Shown here: piece by piece, positions 7,225 to 13,661 of the stretch
Layout: each line of letters begins with the position of its first letter
Numbering within the stretch: the first letter of the stretch is position 1
Assembly (NCBI GenBank): GCA_035480535.1
Contig: DATIHQ010000016.1
Span: 1-16,615, forward strand
Direction of reading: 5' to 3'
Source: DATIHQ01 sp035480535
GTDB lineage: Bacteria; Chlamydiota; Chlamydiia; Chlamydiales; SM23-39
DNA: 16,615 nucleotides
Program-made: the position numbers and the translations under genes
Notes under the pieces: generated by a model
What the model was told of the DNA's origin: nothing
The model's database searches: none
Seen by the model: only the letters and a program-made list of their open reading frames with translations

Positions 7225-8342
7225 TTTACATTGTCTTGAATGAGTCTTATTGCGCGATTGATTTCCTCTTCGGTGGTCATGCGGCTGAGAGAAAAGGCAA
7301 GGGCGCTTTCGGCTTGGGATTCTGGAATGCCTGAGGCGATGAGGAGGCGGCTTAGGTGCTGAGCGTAGGGGCCGCCGATGGAGGCATAGAGCCCTTTTCG
7401 ATTGAGTGTGTAGAGGAGCGCCTCTTGATGCACTTTGGGGAAGAGGATCACTGAAGTATTGGGGAGGCGGAGCGATTCTTGGAAGAGGGGTTTGGCGCCG
7501 GGGATTTCTTGGGCGATTTGGGTTTCAAAGTGATTGCGGAGACGAGCCACTTCGAGTCCCATTGTATCGAGGTAGAGAGAGGCTTGCTGGGCAGCTGCGC
7601 TGAGCGCGACGAAGGAGGGAATATCAAAGGCGCCGCCGCGAAGAGATGCCTGTTCATTGCCTCCTAGGATGAGCGGAGAGAGGGGCCTTCTTTCTTTGGC
7701 AAAGAGGCCTCCGGAGCCTTTGAGGGCATGAATGCGATCGCCAGAAAAGGTGAGATAATCGACGTCTGTGTCGGAAAAAGAGAAGGGGAATTTGCCGAGG
7801 GCATAGGTGCCGTCGAGATGGAGCAAGATGTTCTTTTCCTTGGCGATTTTGGCGATTTCTTCAAAGGGTTGAATGACGCCGGTGAGTCCTTGAGCTAGGG
7901 TGACGGAGATGAGGGCAGTGCGGGGATTGATCATTTGGGTGAGTTTTTCTAGATCGATTTGTCCCTGGGCATTGACGGGGGCGATTTTGACGGTGCAGCC
8001 CAGTTTTTCCAGCTGCTTTAACATCTGAAGTGTGGGCGCATCTTCAATGCAAGAGGTGATGAAGTGACATTTTCCCTCTTTGCGGGCGAGCTCGAGGAAG
8101 ACAGACCAAAGAACTTGATTCGCAGCTTCTGCACCGGAAGAAGTAAATACGAAGGTGTCTTTTGGATCGGCGTCGACAAAATCATAGAGCATTTGATAGC
8201 GCGGCTCGAGAGAGGCGATGAGTTCCTGCCCCATCCGGTGAGGGGCAAAACCGGCGCCCCAATGTTCTTTCAAATAGGGATCCATCCGCTCTAGAGCGGC
8301 GCTGCAAGGAGGCGTTGCTGAATGGGCGTCGAGGTAGATCAT
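7194..8342 (-). CDS. nifS: NifS-like (class V aminotransferase fold), active site degenerate
   Basis: The fold and length (382 residues) match cysteine desulfurases of the NifS/IscS type, PLP enzymes that take sulfur from cysteine for iron-sulfur clusters. The alignment is good throughout: MIYLDAHSATPP (1-12), FVFTSSGAEAAN (64-75), VDYLTFSGDRIHALKGSGGLF (194-214), FSLSRMTTEEEI (350-361). The key residues are missing, however. The PLP lysine of SGHK is Arg203 (SGDR), the His of TEHK is Asp101, the Gln of DATQ is Tyr180, and the loop with the sulfur-accepting Cys is shortened and has no Cys (SIGGPYAQHL, 321-330). Asp177, expected to contact the PLP ring, remains. As read, normal desulfurase activity is not expected, so it may be a pseudoenzyme or have a new role. 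Its ATG overlaps the gpmA stop as ATGA. The frame is intact, so this is not a decayed pseudogene. The symbol reflects homology and synteny only. Confidence 0.85.
   Translation of the reverse strand: MIYLDAHSATPPCSAALERMDPYLKEHWGAGFAPHRMGQELIASLEPRYQMLYDFVDADPKDTFVFTSSGAEAANQVLWSVFLELARKEGKCHFITSCIEDAPTLQMLKQLEKLGCTVKIAPVNAQGQIDLEKLTQMINPRTALISVTLAQGLTGVIQPFEEIAKIAKEKNILLHLDGTYALGKFPFSFSDTDVDYLTFSGDRIHALKGSGGLFAKERRPLSPLILGGNEQASLRGGAFDIPSFVALSAAAQQASLYLDTMGLEVARLRNHFETQIAQEIPGAKPLFQESLRLPNTSVILFPKVHQEALLYTLNRKGLYASIGGPYAQHLSRLLIASGIPESQAESALAFSLSRMTTEEEINRAIRLIQDNVKPLYIASEAL
7211..7233. repeat. Perfect 10-bp inverted repeat inside the nifS 3' coding end
   Basis: The arms CAATGTAAAG (7211-7220) and CTTTACATTG (7224-7233) are perfect reverse complements around a three-base centre (CGG). 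The palindrome lies in coding sequence (residues about NVKPLYI) and immediately precedes the smaller GCCTC/GAGGC palindrome towards the stop codon. It could fold in the mRNA or bind a dimeric protein. Only one arm is present in copy A of the direct repeat. Confidence 0.85.
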
Positions 8343-9016
8343 TCGCGCTTCCAGTGTCCTTTATGATAGGAGTAGACGAGGGGCTCGCCCGTAGCAATCT
8401 CGAGATTCACCACCTGTTCAGGAGTGAGATGATCGAGGAACATCACAATGGAGCGAAGGGAATTGCCATGAGCGGAAATGAAAACCGACTCCCCTTTTTC
8501 TAGATGGGGGACAATTTGCTTTTTAAAGTAGGGAAGGGTGCGCTCCGCCGTCATTTTCAGGCTTTCTCCCTCGGGCGGCGCCGTATCAAAGCTGCGCCTC
8601 CAAAGTTTCACCTGCTCCGCGCCAAATTCTTTTGCCATTTCTGCCTTGTTTAATCCTTGGAGATGGCCATACATCCGCTCATTCAGCTCCCACGCCATGT
8701 AAACCGGAAAGGTCTCTTTTTTCGTCTCTTCGCTATAGATCTTCGACCATTGCTCCAATTTCCCCTGTCCCGGATGTTGGAAAACGGGGATTTTGCCGCT
8801 GGAATGGTGCAATAGAGCTAAAACAAGGGTCATGTGAGCGCGGACAAGGGAGGAAGTATAGATGATATCGATGGGCAAGTCTTTGATTTTCTTCCCCCCT
8901 TCGATCGATTCCCGAATCCCCTCTTCGCTTAAAGGGATATCGACCCACCCTGTAAATAAATTCTTTTTATTCCAGATCGATTGCCCATGGCGCATGAGAA
9001 TGAGTTTCGGATCCAT
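8339..9016 (-). CDS. gpmA: 2,3-bisphosphoglycerate-dependent phosphoglycerate mutase
   Basis: This cytosolic glycolytic enzyme interconverts 3- and 2-phosphoglycerate through a phosphohistidine. The ATG at 9016 is chosen (225 residues): an AAGGA box (complement of 9022-9026) sits six bases upstream, and MDPKLILMRHG is the usual start. A longer frame would begin with TTG at 9037 and has no support. Motifs are RHGQSIWN (9-16) with catalytic His10, NLFTGWVDIPLSEEG (19-33), ELNERMYG (110-117) with Glu113, RRSFDTAPPEGES (140-152), and SAHGNSLRS (181-189) with His183. All catalytic residues are present. It is the first gene of gpmA-nifS-nifU and shares an ATGA overlap with nifS. It runs divergently from the pseudouridine synthase gene, as I recall for CT722/CT723. 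Confidence 0.95.
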   Translation of the reverse strand: MDPKLILMRHGQSIWNKKNLFTGWVDIPLSEEGIRESIEGGKKIKDLPIDIIYTSSLVRAHMTLVLALLHHSSGKIPVFQHPGQGKLEQWSKIYSEETKKETFPVYMAWELNERMYGHLQGLNKAEMAKEFGAEQVKLWRRSFDTAPPEGESLKMTAERTLPYFKKQIVPHLEKGESVFISAHGNSLRSIVMFLDHLTPEQVVNLEIATGEPLVYSYHKGHWKRE

Positions 9017-9087
9017 AGAATTTCCTTGTTTATGCAAAGTTTAACAGATAGTGGAAAATGGAGCGATTCCTTTATAGTGGTTGGCCT
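9017..9087. promoter_or_regulatory. Divergent spacer between gpmA and the pseudouridine synthase gene
   Basis: The region must serve both directions. TATAGT at 9073-9078 on the plus strand overlaps TATAAA on the minus strand (complement of 9072-9077). The minus-strand box would give gpmA a leader of about 50 bases. The plus-strand box would give an almost leaderless transcript if translation starts at 9088. Neither has a good -35 element. The call is weak. Confidence 0.25.
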
Positions 9088-9792
9088 ATGGAAAAGAAAA
9101 GATTGAGCAAGGCGTTGGCCGCTGCCGGGATTGCCTCCAGAAGAGCCTGCGAAGAGTTGATTTTCGCTGGGAGAGTTCAGGTCAACGGCAATACGGTAAA
9201 GGTGCCCCAAACATTGGTCGATTGGGAGACCGATGCCATTGTGGTAGATGGAGAAAAAGTCTCTGGCGAACAGAAAAAAATTTACTATATGCTCAATAAG
9301 CCCAATGGATTTATTTGCACGAGCGTTCGTCTGGCGAAAAAAGCGATCGTCCTCGATCTATTCCCCCAATCAGAGCGATTGTTTACAGTGGGAAGGCTCG
9401 ATAAAGAGACGACAGGGCTTCTTTTGGTGACCAATGATGGCCACTTCGCCAATCGGGTGATCCATCCCTCCTCCAATGTGATTAAAGAATACATTGTCAA
9501 AACGGCTCAAGAGATCATGCCTGAGCATTTAGAAAAGATCATGGAAGGCGCCCGAGTCGATGAGAAATGGGTCCGCCCCGTTTCTGTCCATAAAGTGCGT
9601 CGGGGGACCTTTCGCATCTGCGTGAAAGAGGGGAAAAAGCACGAAGTCAGGATCATCGCCGAAAGAGCCGGCCTCAAAATCGATGAATTGACCCGGGTTC
9701 GGATTGGCTCCCTCGTTCTGGGCACACTCCCTCTGGGAGCTTTCCGCCTCCTCACCGAAAAAGACAAAAAATTAATCTTTGAAAAGATCTAG
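9088..9792 (+). CDS. RsuA/RluB-family rRNA pseudouridine synthase
   Basis: The enzyme isomerises a specific uridine in ribosomal RNA to pseudouridine. An S4 RNA-binding domain comes first (RLSKALAAAGIASRRACEEL, 5-24; GRVQVNGNTV, 28-37). The catalytic domain follows, with VGRLDKETTGLLLVTNDG (101-118) including catalytic Asp105, then KEYIVKT (133-139) and the C-terminal HEVRIIAERAGLKIDELTRVRIG (185-207). Whether the target is 16S (RsuA) or 23S (RluB/E/F) cannot be decided. The family's usual NRQVR is KHEVR here. The start at 9088 (234 residues) is preferred because the S4 domain begins at once. An in-frame ATG at 9058 would add ten residues, and neither start has a strong ribosome binding site. 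It is followed 21 bases later by the DUF47 gene on the same strand. Confidence 0.9.
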   Translation: MEKKRLSKALAAAGIASRRACEELIFAGRVQVNGNTVKVPQTLVDWETDAIVVDGEKVSGEQKKIYYMLNKPNGFICTSVRLAKKAIVLDLFPQSERLFTVGRLDKETTGLLLVTNDGHFANRVIHPSSNVIKEYIVKTAQEIMPEHLEKIMEGARVDEKWVRPVSVHKVRRGTFRICVKEGKKHEVRIIAERAGLKIDELTRVRIGSLVLGTLPLGAFRLLTEKDKKLIFEKI

Positions 9793-9813
9793 TCCGTAGC
9801 GTAGTATTTACCC

Positions 9814-10488
9814 ATGCTAACGATCGCAAAGCTGTTTGGGAAATCCCCTTTTGCTCCATTGCAAACCCATATGGACAAAGTAGCTTGCTGCATTGGAGAA
9901 CTCCCCGCCCTTTTCGAAGCGTTGATGAGGCAAGATGAAGGGGCCATTCAGCGAATCGCCGAGAAGATTTCCCGTCTTGAACATGAAGCGGATCTAACAA
10001 AGAACGATATCCGCAATCACTTGCCGAGAAGCCTCTTTTTACAGGTAGATCGAGGCGCCCTTCTGGAAATTCTATCCCTTCAAGATGCGATCGCCGACCA
10101 GACTGAAGATATCGCCCATCACGCTCGCATGCGCAAGCTCGAGCTGCTCCCCCAAATGAGGGAAGATTTTTTATTGCTCTGTGCTAAGAATTTGGAAGTC
10201 TTTGCCCTTGTGCGGCAGGTCATGAAAGAATTGGAAGAACTTCTCGAATGTTCTTTCGGCGGCATTGAAGCTGAGAAGGTGAAAGGAATGGTCGAAAAGA
10301 TCGCCTTTTATGAGCATGAAGTAGATCAAATCCAAAATCGGCTCTTAAAATGCCTCTATCAGGGGGGCGATGCCCTTCCGAGTCCCGCTTTTTATCTCTG
10401 CATGACTTTAATCGAAGAAATTGGTCAACTTTCCCGTTTGTCTGAAAAGCTGGGCAACCGAGTGCGCATGTTATTAGAGTTAAAATGA
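9814..10488 (+). CDS. PhoU-like DUF47 protein, partner of the PiT phosphate permease
   Basis: This is a 224-residue, all-helical cytosolic protein of the DUF47 family (PhoU-related, TIGR00153 type), which commonly precedes PiT permeases and is thought to regulate phosphate flux. The two helical-bundle repeats are recognisable by their metal-binding E-x-x-x-D type motifs: RLEHEADLTKNDI (54-66) and FYEHEVDQIQNRL (165-177). It starts MLTIAKLFGKSPFAPLQTHM, typical of the family. There is no obvious Shine-Dalgarno sequence. Its stop overlaps the permease ATG as ATGA (10485-10488), so the two are translationally coupled. The pair resembles CT691/CT692 of C. trachomatis as I remember it. Here it sits directly after the CT723-like gene, a different position. 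Confidence 0.9.
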   Translation: MLTIAKLFGKSPFAPLQTHMDKVACCIGELPALFEALMRQDEGAIQRIAEKISRLEHEADLTKNDIRNHLPRSLFLQVDRGALLEILSLQDAIADQTEDIAHHARMRKLELLPQMREDFLLLCAKNLEVFALVRQVMKELEELLECSFGGIEAEKVKGMVEKIAFYEHEVDQIQNRLLKCLYQGGDALPSPAFYLCMTLIEEIGQLSRLSEKLGNRVRMLLELK

Positions 10489-11876
10489 ATACCCTTTTTC
10501 AGGTGTTTGTTCTAGCGCTAGGCTTTTATATGGCTTGGAACATTGGCGCAAATGATGTAGCCAATGCGATGGGGACTTCCGTCGGCTCCAAAGCTCTTTC
10601 TTTGCGCAAAGCGGTCTACTTAGCCGCCATCCTCGAGTTCTCAGGCGCTTTTTTCGTCGGCTCAAATGTCTCTGAGACGATTCAAAGAGGGATCATCGAT
10701 CCTGAGATTTTTCATGCAGACCCGACCATTTTTATTTTGGGAATGATGGGTTCGCTTTTGGCCACGGGCGCCCTTTTGCAATTGGCCTCTTATTATGGCC
10801 TTCCCGTCTCCACAACGCATGCCATTGTCGGCGCGGTCGTCGGCTTCGGCGCGATCGTCGGCGGCATCGATGCGGTTCACTGGAATGAGGTGGGCTGGAT
10901 TGTGGCCAGCTGGGTTCTTTCCCCTTTCTTAAGCGGCATCTTTGCCTATGGCATTTTTAGCCTGATCCAGAGGAAAATTCTCTTTGCCCTCAATCCCATT
11001 GAGGCGACGCAAAAACTCACTCCCTATTTTGTCTTCCTCTGCTTTACTGTGGTTTCTTTAAGTCTCTTCTATCAATCGCAGCTTGGATTTTCTTGCTTGA
11101 TTTCACTTGCCATCGGCCTCGCCGCCGCCCTCATCAGTCGCCTCTTTGTGCAGCGAATTCCCGAATCAGCCCTTCAGCTCGCTGAGGGATTTCACCCTTA
11201 TCAAGCCGTCAGTCTGGAAAAAGCGCTCCACCACCTGCAGCGGGTGCATCTCTCGAATCGGAATGAAGCCTATGATCAGCGGATTTCTCATCTCCTCTCG
11301 GAAGTGAGAGATTTAAGCGATACGGTGAAGAAGAACATGCCCTTTAACCATTCGACCACCCAGTATCATGGCGTGGAAAAGATCTTTATCTATCTGCAAA
11401 TCCTCAGCGCTTGCCTCGTCGCCTTTGCGCACGGTGCCAACGACGTCGCCAATGCAATTGGCCCCGTAGCCGCCGTCCTGGGCGTGATTCAAACAAACAC
11501 TCTTTCTTCTCACTCAGTGATCCCCGCTTGGCTCCTCGCCCTCGGCGGCGGCGGCATCGTCATTGGCCTGGCTACCTGGGGCTGGCGCGTGATCGAGACG
11601 ATTGGGAAAAAAATCACTGAACTCACGCCTACGCGGGGCTTTTCGGCTGAATTTGGGGCGGCGACGACCATTCTTCTCGCCTCTAAACTGGGGCTTCCCA
11701 TTTCCACAACACATGCCCTCGTCGGCGCCGTCCTTGGCGTTGGCATGGCCCGCGGTCTTAAGGCACTCAATCTGCAAACGCTCAAAGAAATCGTCGTCTC
11801 TTGGGTCGTGACGATTCCCCTTTGCGCCCTCTTCAGTATCTTGGCTTTCTACCTACTGAAATTCCTGTTTTACTGA
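10485..11876 (+). CDS. pitA: PiT-family inorganic phosphate transporter
   Basis: This inner-membrane permease takes up inorganic phosphate, usually with a cation. The 463 residues contain the duplicated PiT architecture. The first signature, NIGANDVANAMGTSVGSKAL (19-38), is matched by AHGANDVANAIGPV (315-328). The second, GLPVSTTHAIVGAVVG (105-120), is matched by GLPISTTHALVGAVLG (403-418). About ten to twelve hydrophobic segments are visible, with a hydrophilic loop at about 222-300 between the halves. The coupling ion (proton or sodium) cannot be told from sequence. It is translationally coupled to the upstream DUF47 regulator. Its TGA (11874-11876) is immediately followed by the stop of the convergent gene, leaving no room for a separate terminator. 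Confidence 0.95.
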   Translation: MNTLFQVFVLALGFYMAWNIGANDVANAMGTSVGSKALSLRKAVYLAAILEFSGAFFVGSNVSETIQRGIIDPEIFHADPTIFILGMMGSLLATGALLQLASYYGLPVSTTHAIVGAVVGFGAIVGGIDAVHWNEVGWIVASWVLSPFLSGIFAYGIFSLIQRKILFALNPIEATQKLTPYFVFLCFTVVSLSLFYQSQLGFSCLISLAIGLAAALISRLFVQRIPESALQLAEGFHPYQAVSLEKALHHLQRVHLSNRNEAYDQRISHLLSEVRDLSDTVKKNMPFNHSTTQYHGVEKIFIYLQILSACLVAFAHGANDVANAIGPVAAVLGVIQTNTLSSHSVIPAWLLALGGGGIVIGLATWGWRVIETIGKKITELTPTRGFSAEFGAATTILLASKLGLPISTTHALVGAVLGVGMARGLKALNLQTLKEIVVSWVVTIPLCALFSILAFYLLKFLFY

Positions 11877-12482
11877 TTAAATATTCCTAGATAGAGGTCT
11901 TTGCATCCGCTTTTGGAGCTCTTCATTCATTTGAAAGAGTTCTTTCATCGGCAGATCATGGATGAGTTGGCTTTCCTTGTAATGCTCCATAGCAAGGGCC
12001 ACATGGTCGATTCCTTTGATTTTCATAGACGGATCGGCCATCCACTTTTGGATCCATGCGGCGCCATCGGCTACAGTTTCTACAATGGCGTCGCTGAGTG
12101 ATTCGACAAAGGGGTGGATGAAGTTCTCGACGGGGACGTTGAGAATGGTCGTTTTGCTCTTATGATAGTGAGTCTCTTTAGGCGCCCAAGTGACAACGGG
12201 GATCCGATTCACCTTCGCCCACATCATTTCAGCCCCTACTCCCAATCCTCGCCGGTCTCTTGCATCGACAAAGACGACATGGCTGCAAAAAACTTGAAGC
12301 ATATCTCTCCCAAAAACGGAGAGTTGATCTGAGAGATTGTCCGTTCGAAACGCTGGGTTGAGAAAGATCACATTTTTCAGCTCTTTCTTTAAAATCTCCA
12401 TGTGAGCTGCTGTCCAATACGATTCATGAGTCTCATGTCCCTTTTGGATACTGCCCGCTAGGTAGATGGCTACTTTCTTCAT
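11877..12482 (-). CDS. Nucleoside 2-deoxyribosyltransferase-like protein
   Basis: The first 110 residues have the Rossmann-like pattern of the nucleoside 2-deoxyribosyltransferase superfamily. A first strand and Gly-Ser turn (VAIYLAGSIQKG, 4-15) is followed by FLNPAFR (40-46), FGRDMLQVFCSHVVFVDARD (57-76) and RRGLGVGAEMMWAKVNRIPVV (77-97). Glu85 in the GAExxxA segment is the probable catalytic glutamate. Members cleave or transfer N-glycosidic bonds of nucleosides or nucleotides, and several act in nucleotide salvage or defence; the substrate here is unknown. The C-terminal 90 residues are helical and not recognised. An AAGGAG ribosome binding site (complement of 12487-12492) lies just before the ATG. 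Its ATG overlaps the stop of the sulfotransferase-like gene (ATGA), so the two form a coupled pair. The enzyme class is fairly secure; the role is not. Confidence 0.75.
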   Translation of the reverse strand: MKKVAIYLAGSIQKGHETHESYWTAAHMEILKKELKNVIFLNPAFRTDNLSDQLSVFGRDMLQVFCSHVVFVDARDRRGLGVGAEMMWAKVNRIPVVTWAPKETHYHKSKTTILNVPVENFIHPFVESLSDAIVETVADGAAWIQKWMADPSMKIKGIDHVALAMEHYKESQLIHDLPMKELFQMNEELQKRMQRPLSRNI

Positions 12483-13327
12483 AAATCTCCTTTGAAAAAT
12501 AGATAATAGGGAAGATTGGTTAGATAGGCCTTTTCACATTCTTTTCGATCTTCTAGACTTTTGATTTCTGAGAAGGTGGGATTTCCCTTGTCATCTACTT
12601 CGTAAGACTTCAGAGGTACAAATTTCGTGCTCTGGATCGCTTCTCCATGCCAATGTTGGGTGTGATCTGTCCTTTTGGTCTCATGCCATTCCTCATAGCC
12701 GCCAAAGTTGCTCCCTAGATTTTCCCAAGAGAGCGCCTGTTCAATAAAGGGGATCCCCACATAATCGCAGAATGTTTTGACCACTTTTTCAGGGTTGGCG
12801 CCCAGTTCTTCTGAAGAGAGAACGAGGGGACGTCTTGCGCCGCTGTCTATGATTTTGTGAAACACTTCATGGGCGGCTTTATATCCACAAGCCACTTGGA
12901 AATCCTCGACAATACGGCCAAGTTTCTTGTAAAAAGAAACGATTGCGTCATGAGGATTGCGGAAGAGAAATACAAAATAGACATTTGGCCTTTTCATAAA
13001 GTCTTCATCAATCACTTCATTCAATGAAAAGCTCATCTCTTTCACAAAGACATTTGAGTTCTCATTAAAGATCGCTTCCTTGACTTCATCAAAGGTTTGG
13101 AAGGCCCCCTCTCTAAACCAATCATCGGAGAATCTAAGCCCATTGACCCGATGATAAACGCTGATTGTCGGTTCATGGTAAATCTTGAAATCACCCCGCG
13201 CCTCCATCATCCTCAAAAAGCCCACCGAAAGAGACCTTGGCGGAGAGACCAAACAAATAATCTTCTGAGGCTCGTCGCCCCATACAAAAAGGCTTATAAA
13301 ACAAAAGAACAGCATGTACTTTTTCAT
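12479..13327 (-). CDS. Sulfotransferase-like protein with N-terminal signal peptide
   Basis: PAPS-dependent sulfotransferases move a sulfate group to a hydroxyl or amine. The 5'-phosphosulfate loop is seen as LVSPPRSLSVGFLRMME (26-42), followed by the HEPT motif (51-54) of the bacterial/plant sulfotransferase-like group. The 3'-phosphate motif is seen as FVFLFRNPHDAIVSFYKKLG (118-137), and the C-terminal HWHGEA and FVPLKSYEV region follows. The first 18 residues (MKKYMLFFCFISLFVWG) are a textbook Sec signal, with likely cleavage before Asp18-Glu19. That is odd for an enzyme using cytosolic PAPS. It may act in the periplasm, be exported, or be anchored by the segment. It is the first gene of a two-gene operon with the deoxyribosyltransferase-like gene. 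A TATAAT lies about nine bases before the ATG, so the transcript would be nearly leaderless. Sulfotransferase activity is inferred from motifs. Confidence 0.8.
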   Translation of the reverse strand: MKKYMLFFCFISLFVWGDEPQKIICLVSPPRSLSVGFLRMMEARGDFKIYHEPTISVYHRVNGLRFSDDWFREGAFQTFDEVKEAIFNENSNVFVKEMSFSLNEVIDEDFMKRPNVYFVFLFRNPHDAIVSFYKKLGRIVEDFQVACGYKAAHEVFHKIIDSGARRPLVLSSEELGANPEKVVKTFCDYVGIPFIEQALSWENLGSNFGGYEEWHETKRTDHTQHWHGEAIQSTKFVPLKSYEVDDKGNPTFSEIKSLEDRKECEKAYLTNLPYYLFFKGDL

Positions 13328-13358
13328 AGACAGGAATTATACTCGAGCGGAGTTATTT
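13328..13358. promoter_or_regulatory. Overlapping divergent -10 boxes between two genes
   Basis: Minus strand: TATAAT (complement of 13336-13341) with TCGCCA (complement of 13360-13365) 18 bases upstream, pointing at the sulfotransferase-like gene. Plus strand: TATACT at 13338-13343 with a weak TGTACT at 13315-13320, pointing at the Cdd1-like gene, whose ribosome binding site GGAG is at 13349-13352. The two -10 boxes share four bases, so the two promoters could not be occupied together. Confidence 0.45.
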
Positions 13359-13640
13359 ATGGCGAAAAAAAGAACACCTCCACAGACCCTGTCCGATCTC
13401 GTCTCGGTCGGCCCCGCGACATTGGCTGATTTTGAAGCCTTAGGAATCCGCAGTCTAGAGGAACTTGCCCTCCAGGATGCCTGCGATTTGTATGGAAAAC
13501 TCTGCCGGATCACGAACACACAGCAAGACCCATGCGTAGAAGATGTCTTTCAAGCGGCGATCGAGCAGGCTAAAAACCCTCATTTAGCTGGGGAAAAGAA
13601 AAACTGGTTCTACTGGAGCCGCAAAAGAAAAACCAGGTGA
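13359..13640 (+). CDS. Cdd1-type helix-hairpin-helix protein
   Basis: This 93-residue cytosolic protein matches the small 'pathogenicity locus' (Cdd1) family related to helix-hairpin-helix DNA-binding folds. The core is LVSVGPATLADFEALGIRSLEELA (14-37), then DLYGKLCRITNTQQDPCVEDVFQAAIEQA (43-71) with the paired cysteines Cys49 and Cys59 typical of the family. The function of the family is not established; the HhH core suggests binding to DNA or a protein partner. The start at 13359 is chosen because GGAG (13349-13352) is six bases upstream. The frame is open to 13314, but that would overlap the divergent gene. The lysine/arginine-rich tail (WSRKRKTR) is also consistent with nucleic acid contact. 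It is monocistronic and converges on the 100-residue orphan with a 21-base gap. Confidence 0.8.
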   Translation: MAKKRTPPQTLSDLVSVGPATLADFEALGIRSLEELALQDACDLYGKLCRITNTQQDPCVEDVFQAAIEQAKNPHLAGEKKNWFYWSRKRKTR

Positions 13641-13661
13641 TTCTAGATTATCGCAATTCCA

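Noticed and set aside
7194..8342. nifS-like gene as a decayed pseudogene
   Set aside because: The frame is intact over the full family length, starts by an ATGA overlap with gpmA, and keeps fold-defining motifs. The losses are confined to active-site residues.
9017..9037. Longer gpmA start giving seven extra residues
   Set aside because: The codon at 9037-9035 is TTG with no ribosome binding site. The ATG at 9016 has AAGGA at the right distance and gives the usual enzyme start.
13314..13358. Longer start for the Cdd1-like gene
   Set aside because: It would overlap the divergent sulfotransferase-like gene. The ATG at 13359 has GGAG six bases upstream and begins close to the family core.
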